This document shows, in pieces, positions 16,757-25,143 of a stretch of 64,000 bases of DNA; position 1 is the first letter of the stretch; the number at the start of each line of letters is the position of its first letter. Position numbers and translations under genes: made by a program. The notes under the pieces are model-generated. The model was not told where the DNA came from. It searched no databases and worked only from the letters and a program-made list of their open reading frames with translations. Source of the stretch: Acidovorax sp. GBBC 1281 (GTDB lineage Bacteria; Pseudomonadota; Gammaproteobacteria; Burkholderiales; Burkholderiaceae_C); NCBI RefSeq assembly GCF_028473645.1, contig NZ_CP097269.1, positions 5,293,501 through 5,357,500 on the forward strand, given 5' to 3'.

Positions 16757-17974
16757 ATGACCATCCATGTCACAGGCGGGTTCTACTATGAACGATGCAT
16801 CCGACCTTCGTGGGATGAGGCCTATGGTTCCGGTGGCCGCGCCGCCGTAGTCATTGCCACCTGCGGTTCGGACGTAGTGTTCCACACATACACGAGCGAC
16901 AATTCTGCAAAGCATCTGCAGATGTATACGCACATGTTCGGCAAGCTGACGACGCACACGGCATCCATCGACAAGGCCGTCTCGTTCTACTACCTGCACG
17001 ATCTGGGGGATCCCCAGATCGACCACGTGCCCACGACGCCTTCAGCTCCTTTGCAGGTTAGGGGTAAGCACGTGGTGCGATTTGGGATGCTGGAAGGCGA
17101 TGCCATCGTTGATGCTGACTGGGCAGTCTATGACCCTCAGAACCAGGGCGCGCCCGTTCCCTTCGATGCCAACGGATCGAAGGCCAAGCATCTCGCGTTG
17201 GTGCTAAACAGCTGGGAGGCTAGGCAGATGGCGGCTCTGACCGAGGGCTCTGCACAGCAGTGCGCCGAAAAGATCGCACGAGAGCAAAACGCCGAGGTCG
17301 TCATCATCAAACAAGGGGCGCAAGGCGCTCTCGTGTGGACGGCGTCAGGCACGTCACAGGTGCCGGCATACCGAACGGCTAATGTCTGGAAGATCGGATC
17401 GGGTGACTGCTTCGTCGCCTACTTCGCCCAGGCCTGGATGGAGGACGGCCTTGCGCCAGCTCTGGCAGCAGACAGGGCCTCTCGCGCCACCGCCTACTAC
17501 TGCGAGACCCAAGGCTTTGCCACGCTGCAGCAGATTGAGCACGCCAAGCATGCACCGATCATGTGCAAAACGATAGAGCAGAGCGCGAACAAGATGGTCT
17601 ATCTCGCGGGTCCATTCTTTCACCTGGGCCAGATCTGGATAATCGAACAGGCACGCACTCTTCTCAAGAGTGCAGGGCTAAACGTTTTCTCACCGTTTCA
17701 TGACATTGGCCTGGGAAGCGCATCAGATGTCGTTCAGAAAGATATCGATGCGATTAAAAAGTGCGACCTCATGTTCGCTATCGCCGATGGCCTGGATCCA
17801 GGCACGATCTTTGAGATCGGGTACGCCCGAAGCATCAACAAGCCGGTTGTTATTTACAGCGAGCTGCACAGCGGCGAGGAAGCCCTGAAGATGATGGATG
17901 GCACCGCGTGCGATATCTATCAGAATTTCACCACTTCTATCTATGCGACTCGATGGAAGGCGGTGGAAACATGA
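16757..17974 (+). CDS. Fusion of PfkB-type kinase and nucleoside 2-deoxyribosyltransferase
   Basis: The 405-residue protein has two domains. Residues 1-275 are a ribokinase/PfkB-like fold; the catalytic motif normally written GAGD is GSGD at 214-217. Residues 278-405 are a nucleoside 2-deoxyribosyltransferase fold with YLAGP at 282-286 and the active-site run DGLDPGTIFEIGYA (Asp344, Asp347, Glu353). Such transferases cleave or exchange the base of (deoxy)nucleosides, while PfkB enzymes phosphorylate sugars or nucleosides. The fusion suggests salvage, release or capture of a modified nucleobase. It is coupled to the glycine-rich gene (1-bp gap) and to the QueC-like gene (ATGA overlap). The start at 16757 is preferred over the upstream frame, which overlaps the previous gene. 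Confidence 0.85.
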   Translation: MTIHVTGGFYYERCIRPSWDEAYGSGGRAAVVIATCGSDVVFHTYTSDNSAKHLQMYTHMFGKLTTHTASIDKAVSFYYLHDLGDPQIDHVPTTPSAPLQVRGKHVVRFGMLEGDAIVDADWAVYDPQNQGAPVPFDANGSKAKHLALVLNSWEARQMAALTEGSAQQCAEKIAREQNAEVVIIKQGAQGALVWTASGTSQVPAYRTANVWKIGSGDCFVAYFAQAWMEDGLAPALAADRASRATAYYCETQGFATLQQIEHAKHAPIMCKTIEQSANKMVYLAGPFFHLGQIWIIEQARTLLKSAGLNVFSPFHDIGLGSASDVVQKDIDAIKKCDLMFAIADGLDPGTIFEIGYARSINKPVVIYSELHSGEEALKMMDGTACDIYQNFTTSIYATRWKAVET

Positions 17975-18567
17975 AGACGGCACTGCTCCTTTCAGGCGGA
18001 ATGGATTCTCTGGCCATCGCATGGTGGAAGCGTCCCGACGTAGCCATTACCATCGACTACGGTCAAAAGGCTGCGGAGGCAGAAAAGCGTGCCTCCGCAG
18101 CAGTCTGCCAAGAGTTGGGTATCGAGCATCACCTCCTATCCATAGACTGTAGCTCTCTAGGATCCGGGGACATGGCAAACGCGGCGCCTGCTGCCGCTGC
18201 TCCGGCGAGCGACTGGTGGCCCTATCGCAACCAGATGCTCATCACCTTCGCTGCGATGAAGTGCATAGGGCTTGGCGTCAAGAAGCTGCTCATCGGTACG
18301 GTGCTCTCTGATGGCAGCCACATTGACGGAACACCTGAGTTCGTACGGCTGGTGGACCAGCTCCTTCAACTGCAAGAAGGTGGCCTGCAGGTAGAAGCAC
18401 CAGCCATCGGCGTGGCCACTGCCGACCTTATCCGTCAATCGGGTGTGCCGGCAAGCATGCTTGCCTGGGCTCATAGCTGTCACAAGGCCAACACGCCGTG
18501 CTGGAACTGCCGCGGCTGCAACAAGTACCGAGAAACCTATGACGAGGTCAGTGCCACACTGGCGTGA
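17971..18567 (+). CDS. QueC-like enzyme (7-cyano-7-deazaguanine synthase family)
   Basis: The 198-residue protein has the PP-loop SGGMDS at 8-13, which activates a carboxylate with ATP, and a C-terminal zinc site of Cys170, Cys177, Cys180 and Cys183. True QueC converts 7-carboxy-7-deazaguanine to preQ0 in queuosine synthesis. No queD, queE or queF lies nearby, so this copy probably has a specialised role. QueC relatives are core parts of the Qat defence system and of type IV CBASS, where conjugation of a deazaguanine base to a protein N-terminus has been reported (from memory). The ATG overlaps the preceding stop, indicating translational coupling. It is somewhat shorter than housekeeping QueC (about 220-230). 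Confidence 0.85.
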   Translation: MKTALLLSGGMDSLAIAWWKRPDVAITIDYGQKAAEAEKRASAAVCQELGIEHHLLSIDCSSLGSGDMANAAPAAAAPASDWWPYRNQMLITFAAMKCIGLGVKKLLIGTVLSDGSHIDGTPEFVRLVDQLLQLQEGGLQVEAPAIGVATADLIRQSGVPASMLAWAHSCHKANTPCWNCRGCNKYRETYDEVSATLA

Positions 18568-18595
18568 TCTGGGCGATCCTCGCCCTAAGCGAGCT

Positions 18596-19240
18596 ATGGA
18601 CCGATACACACCTGTAGCTTGGCCGCAGGGTGACTGCCGTCCCCTTGACACCACAGGTGCTTACTTAGCACCCCACCTCGCCGCAATCCTGGCGACACGC
18701 AGGTCGCGGCGCGATTTTGTCGCTCCAGCCACCAAAGGAGATCTGTCCGCGCTGTTTGACCTAAGCGCTCGGACACAGGAAGCGCGGATCAGCGATCTGG
18801 GGTTTGACCTTGAATTCAGGCGGCACCCTGCCTCCGGGGCGATCCACAGCATCCACTGCCTCGTCCAGGAACGCAGAGGAGAGGAATGGAATAGGTATGA
18901 CGCGAAGCGCCATGAACTGGTGACTCTTCGGGGTTCTTCGGATGCTGCTCAAGCAATTCGGCTTGCGGCAGACGAAGTGGTGCCCACAGGCAATGCTTCG
19001 CTGATCGCGTTTATCGCAGAACCTGGTAAGACAGCCGCGAAGTACGACTGTCCAGAAAGCCTCATCTGGCGCGATGCGGGCGTGATGCTGGGTTACATCA
19101 GCATTGCAGCCGAGGCCCTGGGACTGGGGTTTTGCCCATTGGGGATCACCGGAGATCCTATGATTGCAAACACACTAGATCAACAGGGACGCCTGCGCGG
19201 GGTTGGACTGGCGCTGCTTGGCAGGCTTCACCTTGGGTGA
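18596..19240 (+). CDS. SagB/nitroreductase-like flavin oxidoreductase
   Basis: The 214-residue product contains LATRRSRRDF near residues 32-41, the FMN-phosphate-binding start typical of nitroreductase and SagB-type dehydrogenases. A late DAGVMLGYISIAAEALGLGF matches the family's second FMN and dimer motif. SagB enzymes oxidise azolines in peptide natural products; other members reduce quinones or nitro compounds. An earlier ATG at 18539 would overlap the QueC-like gene by 29 bases; the ATG at 18596 agrees better with family length. Its 3' end overlaps the convergent glycosylase gene by 66 bases. It may redox-modify the product of the QueC-like enzyme. Confidence 0.75.
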   Translation: MDRYTPVAWPQGDCRPLDTTGAYLAPHLAAILATRRSRRDFVAPATKGDLSALFDLSARTQEARISDLGFDLEFRRHPASGAIHSIHCLVQERRGEEWNRYDAKRHELVTLRGSSDAAQAIRLAADEVVPTGNASLIAFIAEPGKTAAKYDCPESLIWRDAGVMLGYISIAAEALGLGFCPLGITGDPMIANTLDQQGRLRGVGLALLGRLHLG

Positions 19241-19996
19241 AGGCAGGGGGTTGCCCAACAGCACCTGCGTAGACAGCGGTGAGCGAGCCATCTCGTACCA
19301 GATTACTGCGTCCAGTTCGGATGCGCGGACACCCATCTTTTCGCTGAAAGAGAGAAACAGCTCTTCCAGAGCGAAGTAGTGCCTCTCCACCGTGAGGTTT
19401 TTAGGGAACAACCCAATCGCAGCGCCCACACGCAAGATATGAATGTCGAGAATCGCGACATCGTCGGCTCGCAACCAGTTGCGAGCGATCCAGGAAGCCG
19501 TCTTGCTCCCCACTCCAGGCAGCTGCAATAGCCAGTCGCGCAGCGCACGTCCCGTTTCGACGGGCGGTGTGTTGGCAGACAAATGGGCCAGTGCCTCGCT
19601 CAGGTACCGCGCCTTTTGTCGAGCGAACCGGTAGTGAATCTTCCGCCCTTTGACCGTAAGCGGTGCCTGCAGCAGTTCCAGTAGTTGTTGCTCCGAGGGA
19701 GTACCCTCCAAGAAGCCCTGGTCACGCAGGCTTGCATATGCAGCGAGGCCCACTGCAGCGGGAATGCCATGGCCCCCGAGCAAGCAGGCCGCGACTTCAT
19801 GGGACAGGGTCTTTCCAAGCTTGTACTCGGGCGGGCCGCCTAGCACTCGTTTGGACATCACTTGGTAGGCCCAGTAAGCAGGCGTCGGAAAAGCGCCGAC
19901 ACGACCCCAGGGCACGCCAGGAAGAAGCTGTTCATGGGCCGGCGGCAGTTCTAATTGCATGACCCCTACAGGGCCCAGTATTGCGGCGGTTTGCAT
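19175..19996 (-). CDS. OGG-type HhH DNA glycosylase/lyase
   Basis: The 273-residue protein contains the helix-hairpin-helix LPGVGSKTASWIARN with catalytic Lys165, followed by the catalytic Asp184 in AILDIHILRVG, the pair used by OGG1, AGOG and related bifunctional glycosylases that excise oxidised guanine. The N-terminal domain does not obviously match housekeeping OGG. The ATG at 19996 overlaps the methylase stop as TGATG and has GGGGAGGTG upstream. OGG-like proteins also occur as accessory parts of QueC-containing defence loci, and this one faces such a locus, with its end overlapping the oxidoreductase gene. Confidence 0.8.
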   Translation of the reverse strand: MQTAAILGPVGVMQLELPPAHEQLLPGVPWGRVGAFPTPAYWAYQVMSKRVLGGPPEYKLGKTLSHEVAACLLGGHGIPAAVGLAAYASLRDQGFLEGTPSEQQLLELLQAPLTVKGRKIHYRFARQKARYLSEALAHLSANTPPVETGRALRDWLLQLPGVGSKTASWIARNWLRADDVAILDIHILRVGAAIGLFPKNLTVERHYFALEELFLSFSEKMGVRASELDAVIWYEMARSPLSTQVLLGNPLPSPKVKPAKQRQSNPAQASLLI

Positions 19997-20718
19997 CAAG
20001 ACACCTCCCCTGTCTGAAACGGATACTGCTCGCACATCCATTGCATGAACACAGTTCGCTCGATGGGATCCATGGACGCCACCTTCGACTGCAAGCGCTG
20101 CAGTCGGCGCTTTGTGCTTTGCCGTTCACGAAAGTCGGCGCCTAGGTATCGGGCGTCGTGCAACTGTGTGGGCTGCTGGAAGTTGAACCATAGACTCTCC
20201 TCACGCACACCGTTGTGGGTCGCGGCCTCGAATTGCCTACGACTCCAACCAGTCAGCATGGCATCGTACAGAGGGTGCGCGTATCCGGACAGCAGCACCT
20301 TGCAAGGCAAAGCCGCGAGGATCTCCAGTAAATCGACATGGTCGCGCTCGTTGTAATCGTGCCGGTATACCCGCTCTTGTCGACGTGTTGCGGGGTGATA
20401 TGGCGGATCGCAGTACACCAACTCAGAACCAGTGAATGGATAGCTACTGAGGAAGTCCTCGGCCTTCCCGTGCACCAACTCCACAGAACTGCCTGACATA
20501 GCCTTCCACGCATCAATCACACGTTTATCCAAATCGATGCCAATGCTGCGAATCGCAGCGCGCTTGTGACGCATGACAGCGCCGCCGCCCAAATGGGTCT
20601 CAATGTAGACGCTATGAGGCGGCATGAGATTCACTACATGCTGATACGTCTTGCCTTTACCACCCGGATATCTCATGCACCGAATCATCGTCAGAAATGA
20701 CGATGAAGTCAAATGCAC
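19996..20718 (-). CDS. D12-class adenine-specific DNA methyltransferase
   Basis: The longest form has 240 residues, from a GTG; ATG starts at 20688 or 20676 are possible. RYPGGKGK (16-23) is the AdoMet-binding motif of the Dam/D12 class, and DPPY (104-107) is the catalytic motif for N6-adenine methylation. At about 240 residues it is close to the length of Dam-type enzymes. It follows the zinc-ribbon gene of the transposition operon with a slight overlap and is coupled to the glycosylase. No restriction endonuclease is adjacent, so it is an orphan methylase or works with the glycosylase. The target site cannot be read from sequence. Confidence 0.85.
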   Translation of the reverse strand: MHLTSSSFLTMIRCMRYPGGKGKTYQHVVNLMPPHSVYIETHLGGGAVMRHKRAAIRSIGIDLDKRVIDAWKAMSGSSVELVHGKAEDFLSSYPFTGSELVYCDPPYHPATRRQERVYRHDYNERDHVDLLEILAALPCKVLLSGYAHPLYDAMLTGWSRRQFEAATHNGVREESLWFNFQQPTQLHDARYLGADFRERQSTKRRLQRLQSKVASMDPIERTVFMQWMCEQYPFQTGEVS

Positions 20719-21847
20719 TTTGGTATGGTCTTGGGCGGATTCGGAACCCAGTACCTCTTTCCGTCGCGCACGACCTCGTAACCATCAATATGCTCAACGC
20801 GCGAGCCTGCCGCCCACAAGGCATGCGCTTGCGTTGGCTTCAAGCGATGAAGGAACTGCAAGGCAGTGACGCCCCATTGGCGAGGAAAGCCTTCATCTCG
20901 CTCCTTCACACGAGCCAAAGCCGCTAAGTCATTGCCAAGCTCTCGCCCTCGCGCAGTGAGCGCTGCAGCAACTGCTTGTGAGGTGGACAGTTCAACCTGA
21001 TAGCGCTTCTTTAGAAAGCCCAGAAAGGTAGACGCCGCGGCTCGCTGACCAGGAATGTCTGTAAGCAACCTCTCCAGCGTACGCTGATCTGGAATGGCCT
21101 GCCACGGCGGCTCCGAGCGCTCTAGCAGTTGAACGGCAGGGCGCAGTGCCATGCGCAGAGAATTCGCCTTAATTTGCCCTGCGCCCAGCCTAGCCCGTAG
21201 TTCAGAGCCGAACTCAGCCAGCAACTCATGGGCCTTGGAACCAGCAGGGGCACGATCAAGCAGACCAGCGGCTGAGCGCAAGGCTGCGGACTCACCCTTC
21301 GCAACCTCGCTCAGGAAAACGCCGCGCTCCTGAGCCATCCACCGCACTGGCAGTTCGAATTTTCGGAGCATGCCCGTTCCAAATGTCTTCAGAAGGAACT
21401 TAGCATCCCATGTTTGACTGGCGTTTTGGTCGAGTAGATCGAAAAAATCCGTATGCTTGCGAACGGTCATGCACAGCCGCTTATGGTCAGCCTGAGACAT
21501 GGCCCATGCCGTATAAGACCCAAATGCCTTCCGCGTTTTGAGCGAGGAAAACAGTTCCTGCAGCTGTATGCAAGTGCGCTCGCATCGCGACTGCCAATAG
21601 CAGGCTTCACAGCGCTGTCCACCACCAGGCGGGATCGGAGCGGAGCACCTTTCGCAGGCCCCATCCGGCTGCTGTTCGCACTTCTTGCAAAGCCATGACC
21701 CATCGGGAAGCGGCATACCTTCGCGGTGCTTCCTGCACCGGCTGCAGGTCCGGCACGCGCTGGGAGTACAGCCTGTGCAGACGACATCGTCATTGCCATA
21801 CAGGCGAGTAAAGCGGCGCGTCTTCTTGTGACACACGCTGCAGTCCC
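20709..21847 (-). pseudogene. 3' part of the zinc-ribbon gene downstream of tniQ, split by IS66
   Basis: Removing the IS and one target copy joins Cys114 of the 5' part to SVCHKKTRRFTR here in frame, giving a 490-residue protein. This part adds more CxxC knuckles (CSVCHKK, CTGC, CRTCSRC, CKKC, CERC, CEAC) and then about 300 helical residues that faintly recall the core-binding half of tyrosine recombinases but show no catalytic tyrosine. In Tn6022-type elements an uncharacterised gene, tniE, occupies this position. The 3' end overlaps the methylase start. A frame of 427 codons opens within the IS and could still make a fragment. Confidence 0.75.
21840..21847. repeat. 8-bp target-site duplication of IS66 (left copy)
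   Basis: GCAGTCCC lies immediately outside the left IS end and is repeated at 25136-25143 outside the right end. Eight bases is the usual duplication for the IS66 family. Confidence 0.95.
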
Positions 21848-21894
21848 GTAAGCGCCGTCTCAGCCCCCCTCTTGACGCGGGATCGACGGAAGAA

Positions 21895-22050
21895 CTACAG
21901 CAGGTCGCTCTCACCGTCGCGACGCACGAGCATGGCCAGGCAGTTGCTGCCATCGGCGGCCGTGGCGACGCACTCGTGCGGTGGCAGCGCACCGATCGTG
22001 ATGTCGCCGCCGTCCTCGATCAGGGCCTTGATGTAGTTCGTCCGAGACAT
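21895..22050 (-). CDS. Small IS66 passenger protein, probably shortened
   Basis: The 51-residue product starts MSRTNYIKALIEDGGD and reads on to LAMLVRRDGESDLL. Similar short proteins follow the pRiA4b-like gene in other IS66 relatives and usually run about 20 residues longer, so this one seems truncated near the IS end. The function is unknown. Confidence 0.5.
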   Translation of the reverse strand: MSRTNYIKALIEDGGDITIGALPPHECVATAADGSNCLAMLVRRDGESDLL

Positions 22051-22056
22051 CGTCGC

Positions 22057-22638
22057 TCAGACCTTGATCGCGGCGAGCCGGTCGTTGATCTCGATGCTGT
22101 CGAAGGCCAACGGGTCCCAGGTATCGGCACCGATCCATTCGACCAGGTTGTCGTGCTCGGGATCGTCAGGGTTCGCCATGGCCCGCACGAACTCCGCATA
22201 GCCCGGTGCGCCTCCGCAATCCTCCGGCGGCGTTGCACAGGCACCGCCGGCACAGAACGGGAGCACGAACTGCGGCATCGGTGCGATCTTCTTCTCGACC
22301 TTGATGCGGTGGTCCCAGTAGTCCCCGAAGTCGTAGACGTAGCTCAGCGTCGACCGGTTCAGGGCAGTGGTCAGTCGCGTGCTTTCGCTGGTGATCGAGC
22401 CAGGCTCGTCGTGCATCGGGTCTGGCGTGCCATAGCGCTCGCCGTCGCCAGCGATGAACTCGTGCAGATGCGAGTGGCCCCAGCCGAAGGCAGCCTGGAC
22501 CACAAGATGCAGCTTGGCCAGGGTGATCGTCTCTGGCACCAGGACGCGGCGCCAGACCTTGGGCTTGGTGCCGCGCAATTCAATGTGCAGTTGCAGGATC
22601 GCCGCTGGTGCCTTGATCCGTTGGACCTTGCTCGCCAT
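22057..22638 (-). CDS. pRiA4b ORF-3-like protein (IS66 passenger)
   Basis: The 193-residue product matches the plasmid pRiA4b ORF-3 family: LQLHIELRGTKPKVWRRVLVP near the N-terminus, followed by WGHSHLHEF, LSYVYDFGDYWDH and a Cys-containing GGACATPPEDCGG loop. The family is often carried by mobile elements; its biochemical role is not known. The ATG at 22638 lies two bases after the tnpC stop, so it is co-transcribed with the transposase. Confidence 0.85.
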   Translation of the reverse strand: MASKVQRIKAPAAILQLHIELRGTKPKVWRRVLVPETITLAKLHLVVQAAFGWGHSHLHEFIAGDGERYGTPDPMHDEPGSITSESTRLTTALNRSTLSYVYDFGDYWDHRIKVEKKIAPMPQFVLPFCAGGACATPPEDCGGAPGYAEFVRAMANPDDPEHDNLVEWIGADTWDPLAFDSIEINDRLAAIKV

Positions 22639-22640
22639 GC

Positions 22641-24206
22641 TCAAGCTGCTTGTCGTTGGTCTTCGGCGTGTCGGCCGATGTTCCACGGCAGCAACTCGTC
22701 GATGCGATTGATCGGATGGTCCGCAATGCGCCCGAGCACATCGCGCAGGTAAGCCTCGGGGTCGAGCCCGTTCAGCTTGGCCGTCTCCACCAGGCTGTAG
22801 ATGGCCGCGGCGCGCTCGCCCCCAGCGTCCGAGCCCATGAACATGAAGTTCTTGCGGCCCAGGCTCACGCCGCGCAGCGCGCGCTCGGCGGCGTTGTTGT
22901 CGATCTCGATGCGACCGTCGTCACGGTAGCGCGTCAACGACCGGAGCCGTGTGAGCGTGTAGCCGATGGCGCGTGCGAGTTCCGACTTGGCACACACCTG
23001 CCCGAGCATCCCTCGCAACCAGGCGAACAGTTCCTCGAGCAACGGCCCGGCTCGCGCCTGCCGCTCCCGGCAGCGCTCATCCGGTGGGCGGCCGCGGATG
23101 TCGGATTCGATCGCATACAGCGCACCGATGCGCCGAAGGGCCTGTTCTGCAACCGAGCCCTGCGCCCGCCCCTGGCTCTCGTGCAGATCCCAGAATGGTC
23201 TGCGCGCATGCGCCCAGCACGAAGCCTCGATGACGTTGCCGTTTGCATAGAGCTTGGCGAAGCCGGCATACGCATCGGCCTGCAACACGCCCTTGAAGTT
23301 CTTCAGGTGCGCCTGAGGATGTTCACCCTTGCGGTCGGGCGAGTAACGCAACCACGCCGCGGGCGCGTCTGCACTCGCAGATGACCGATCGTCACGCACG
23401 TAGACCCAGAGCCGCCCGGTCTTGGTCTTGCCCCGCCCGGGCGAGAGCACCGCCACTGGCGTGTCGTCGGCGTGGAGCTTGGAGCCCGCCAGCACGTAGC
23501 GCCCGAGCGCTGCGACCAGTGGGTGCAAGAGCTTCTCGCTCTGGCCGACCCAGCCAGCCATCGTGGAGCGCTCGATCAGGACGCCCTCGCGTGCGTAGAT
23601 CCGGCTCTGGCGGTACAGCGGTTGGTGGTCGCAATACTTGGCGACCAGCACGTGGGCCAGCAGCCCGGGGCCGGCCACGCCGCGTGCGATGGGCCGGCTG
23701 GGCGCTGGCGCCTGGAAGATCGATTCGCACGCCATGCAGGCGAGCTTGGGGCGCACGTGGCGGATCACCTTGAAGCGCGAGGGCACGTACTCCAGTTGTT
23801 CCGAGACGTCCTGGCCGATCTGCCGCAGCCGACCACCACATGCGCTGCAGCCGCAGGCCTGGCCGGCGGCATCGCGCCGCGCATCCGATGTCTCGGGCCG
23901 GTACACATGGTTCTCCCGCGGCAGGTGTGTGGGCAGGCTGCGGTCGAAGCCTTCGCTGTTGGCCGCTTGCGCCTTCGGTGTCTTGCCGACCGGTGCGAGT
24001 TCATGCAGCGGCAGACCTTCGATCAATGCGATCTGCGGATCGTCCAACTGCTCGCTGGAGGCGCCGAAGCGGGCGCGGACCTGGCGCAGCAACTGCACCT
24101 TGAGCTTGTCGACGAGCAGTTTGAGCAGGGCGACTTCCGCGTCACGGGCCTGCACGACACGCAGCAGCGAGTCGACGGTGTGGGGTGCGTTGGCGGTGTT
24201 CGGCAC
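22641..24206 (-). CDS. tnpC: IS66-family transposase TnpC
   Basis: The 521-residue DDE transposase has the family's architecture: an N-terminal leucine-rich coiled region, a CGCSACGG...CMACES zinc finger near 120-165, the DDE core with Asp in LHADDTPV, Asp in LQADAYAGF and Glu in [10 protein letters not shown], and the C-terminal IS66 domain ending near PEAYLRDVL. It catalyses strand cleavage and joining of the element, with TnpA and TnpB as required helpers. Confidence 0.95.
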   Translation of the reverse strand: MPNTANAPHTVDSLLRVVQARDAEVALLKLLVDKLKVQLLRQVRARFGASSEQLDDPQIALIEGLPLHELAPVGKTPKAQAANSEGFDRSLPTHLPRENHVYRPETSDARRDAAGQACGCSACGGRLRQIGQDVSEQLEYVPSRFKVIRHVRPKLACMACESIFQAPAPSRPIARGVAGPGLLAHVLVAKYCDHQPLYRQSRIYAREGVLIERSTMAGWVGQSEKLLHPLVAALGRYVLAGSKLHADDTPVAVLSPGRGKTKTGRLWVYVRDDRSSASADAPAAWLRYSPDRKGEHPQAHLKNFKGVLQADAYAGFAKLYANGNVIEASCWAHARRPFWDLHESQGRAQGSVAEQALRRIGALYAIESDIRGRPPDERCRERQARAGPLLEELFAWLRGMLGQVCAKSELARAIGYTLTRLRSLTRYRDDGRIEIDNNAAERALRGVSLGRKNFMFMGSDAGGERAAAIYSLVETAKLNGLDPEAYLRDVLGRIADHPINRIDELLPWNIGRHAEDQRQAA

Positions 24207-24283
24207 GCCATCTACTATGCCATCGGACCTACCCGGAATCGACCGCGACCAGCGCGTTCAGAAGACGAATTCTTGAGCCCAGT

Positions 24284-24631
24284 TCAAGCTGCGAGCGCAG
24301 GCTGATCTGTGCGCATCGGCATGCGCCAGTCGATGCCTTCGAGCAGCATCGAGAGCTGTGCCGGCGTGAGCGAGACCTTGCCGCCTTGCGCCTGCGGCCA
24401 GACGAATCGGCCGCGCTCCAGGCGCTTGGCCAGCAGAAGCAATCCCTGGCCATCGAACCACAGCACCTTGAGCATGTCGCCGCGCCGGCCGCGGAAGACG
24501 AAGACGTGACCGCAGAAGGGGTTGGCCGCCAGCGCCGTCTGCACCATCGCAGACAGGCCGTTGAAGCCCTTCCTCATGTCGGTGTGGCCGGCAACGATCC
24601 AGACGCGGGTGCTCGTGGGAAGGCCGATCAC
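24284..24631 (-). CDS. tnpB: IS66 accessory protein TnpB
   Basis: The 115-residue product contains the family signature HTDMRKGFNGL and VLWFDGQGLLLLAKRLERGRF. The GTG start at 24631 overlaps the tnpA stop as GTGA, indicating translational coupling. TnpB of IS66 is required for transposition together with TnpA and TnpC; it is unrelated to the RNA-guided TnpB nucleases. Confidence 0.95.
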   Translation of the reverse strand: MIGLPTSTRVWIVAGHTDMRKGFNGLSAMVQTALAANPFCGHVFVFRGRRGDMLKVLWFDGQGLLLLAKRLERGRFVWPQAQGGKVSLTPAQLSMLLEGIDWRMPMRTDQPALAA

Positions 24632-25029
24632 GCCAGCGCCTTGAGCGTCTGCAGGACATGGCGCACGCTGGCTTCGTCGACTGCACCGCGCAATCGCACC
24701 CTCGCCCCGCCGACATCGATCTCGATGGTCCCGCCAGGCTGACGAGGCGCCGCCGCCGTGGGTGAAGGGCATGGCGCAACCGGAGCAGCTTCGATGGTGA
24801 CGGGCAGCAACATCGGCGAGGGCTGCGGCGGCGCTGGCGTCTGGGGCTGCTCTTGCGTGCTCAGGTGCATCCGGCGCCATGCGAACAGCAGGTTCGAGTT
24901 GATGCCGGCCTGCAGCGCGACGGCGGCCACTGACGCGCCGGGCACCAGGCTTCGTGCGACCAGCTCGCGCTTGAACATCGGGCTGTGCTCGCGCCGACGG
25001 CGCTTGCTCGGGGTGTCTTGATCGTTCAT
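24628..25029 (-). CDS. tnpA: IS66 accessory protein TnpA
   Basis: The 133-residue product has an N-terminal helix-turn-helix (FKRELVARSLVPGASVAAVA, then GINSNLLFAWRR), a Pro-rich middle and the C-terminal beta motif IEIDVGGARVRLRG seen in this family. It probably binds the IS ends. It is the first gene of the three-gene transposition operon. Confidence 0.9.
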   Translation of the reverse strand: MNDQDTPSKRRRREHSPMFKRELVARSLVPGASVAAVALQAGINSNLLFAWRRMHLSTQEQPQTPAPPQPSPMLLPVTIEAAPVAPCPSPTAAAPRQPGGTIEIDVGGARVRLRGAVDEASVRHVLQTLKALA

Positions 25030-25135
25030 TGATGTGCATTAGCGGTTCTTCATGCACACCATCGCAGCGTACATGGACCACCGATCCTGCACATCAGCCC
25101 TCAGCAAAAACAGAGGGTACTGAGAAGACGCTTAC

Positions 25136-25143
25136 GCAGTCCC
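25136..25143. repeat. 8-bp target-site duplication of IS66 (right copy)
   Basis: GCAGTCCC immediately follows the right IS terminus and repeats 21840-21847. Confidence 0.95.

Larger units (their letters stand above)
21848..25135 (-). mobile_element. Complete IS66-family insertion sequence (3288 bp)
   Basis: The ends are GTAAGCGCCGTCTCAGCCCCC and, on the other strand, GTAAGCGTCTTCTCAGTACCC, 17 of 21 identical, with a perfect 8-bp target duplication outside. It carries tnpA, tnpB and tnpC on the minus strand plus two passenger genes downstream of tnpC. All three transposition genes look intact, so it may be active. Confidence 0.95.

Noticed and set aside
17971..18567. Queuosine biosynthesis role for the QueC-like gene
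   Set aside because: No queD, queE, queF or tgt lies nearby, and the neighbours are not tRNA-modification genes; a defence role is more likely, though not shown.
16423..20718. A standard CBASS or Qat system
   Set aside because: No CD-NTase, no CBASS effector, no QatA-type ATPase and no TatD nuclease was found around the QueC-like gene.
24284..24631. TnpB as an RNA-guided nuclease
   Set aside because: This is the 115-residue IS66 TnpB (Orf2), unrelated to the IS200/IS605 TnpB nuclease.
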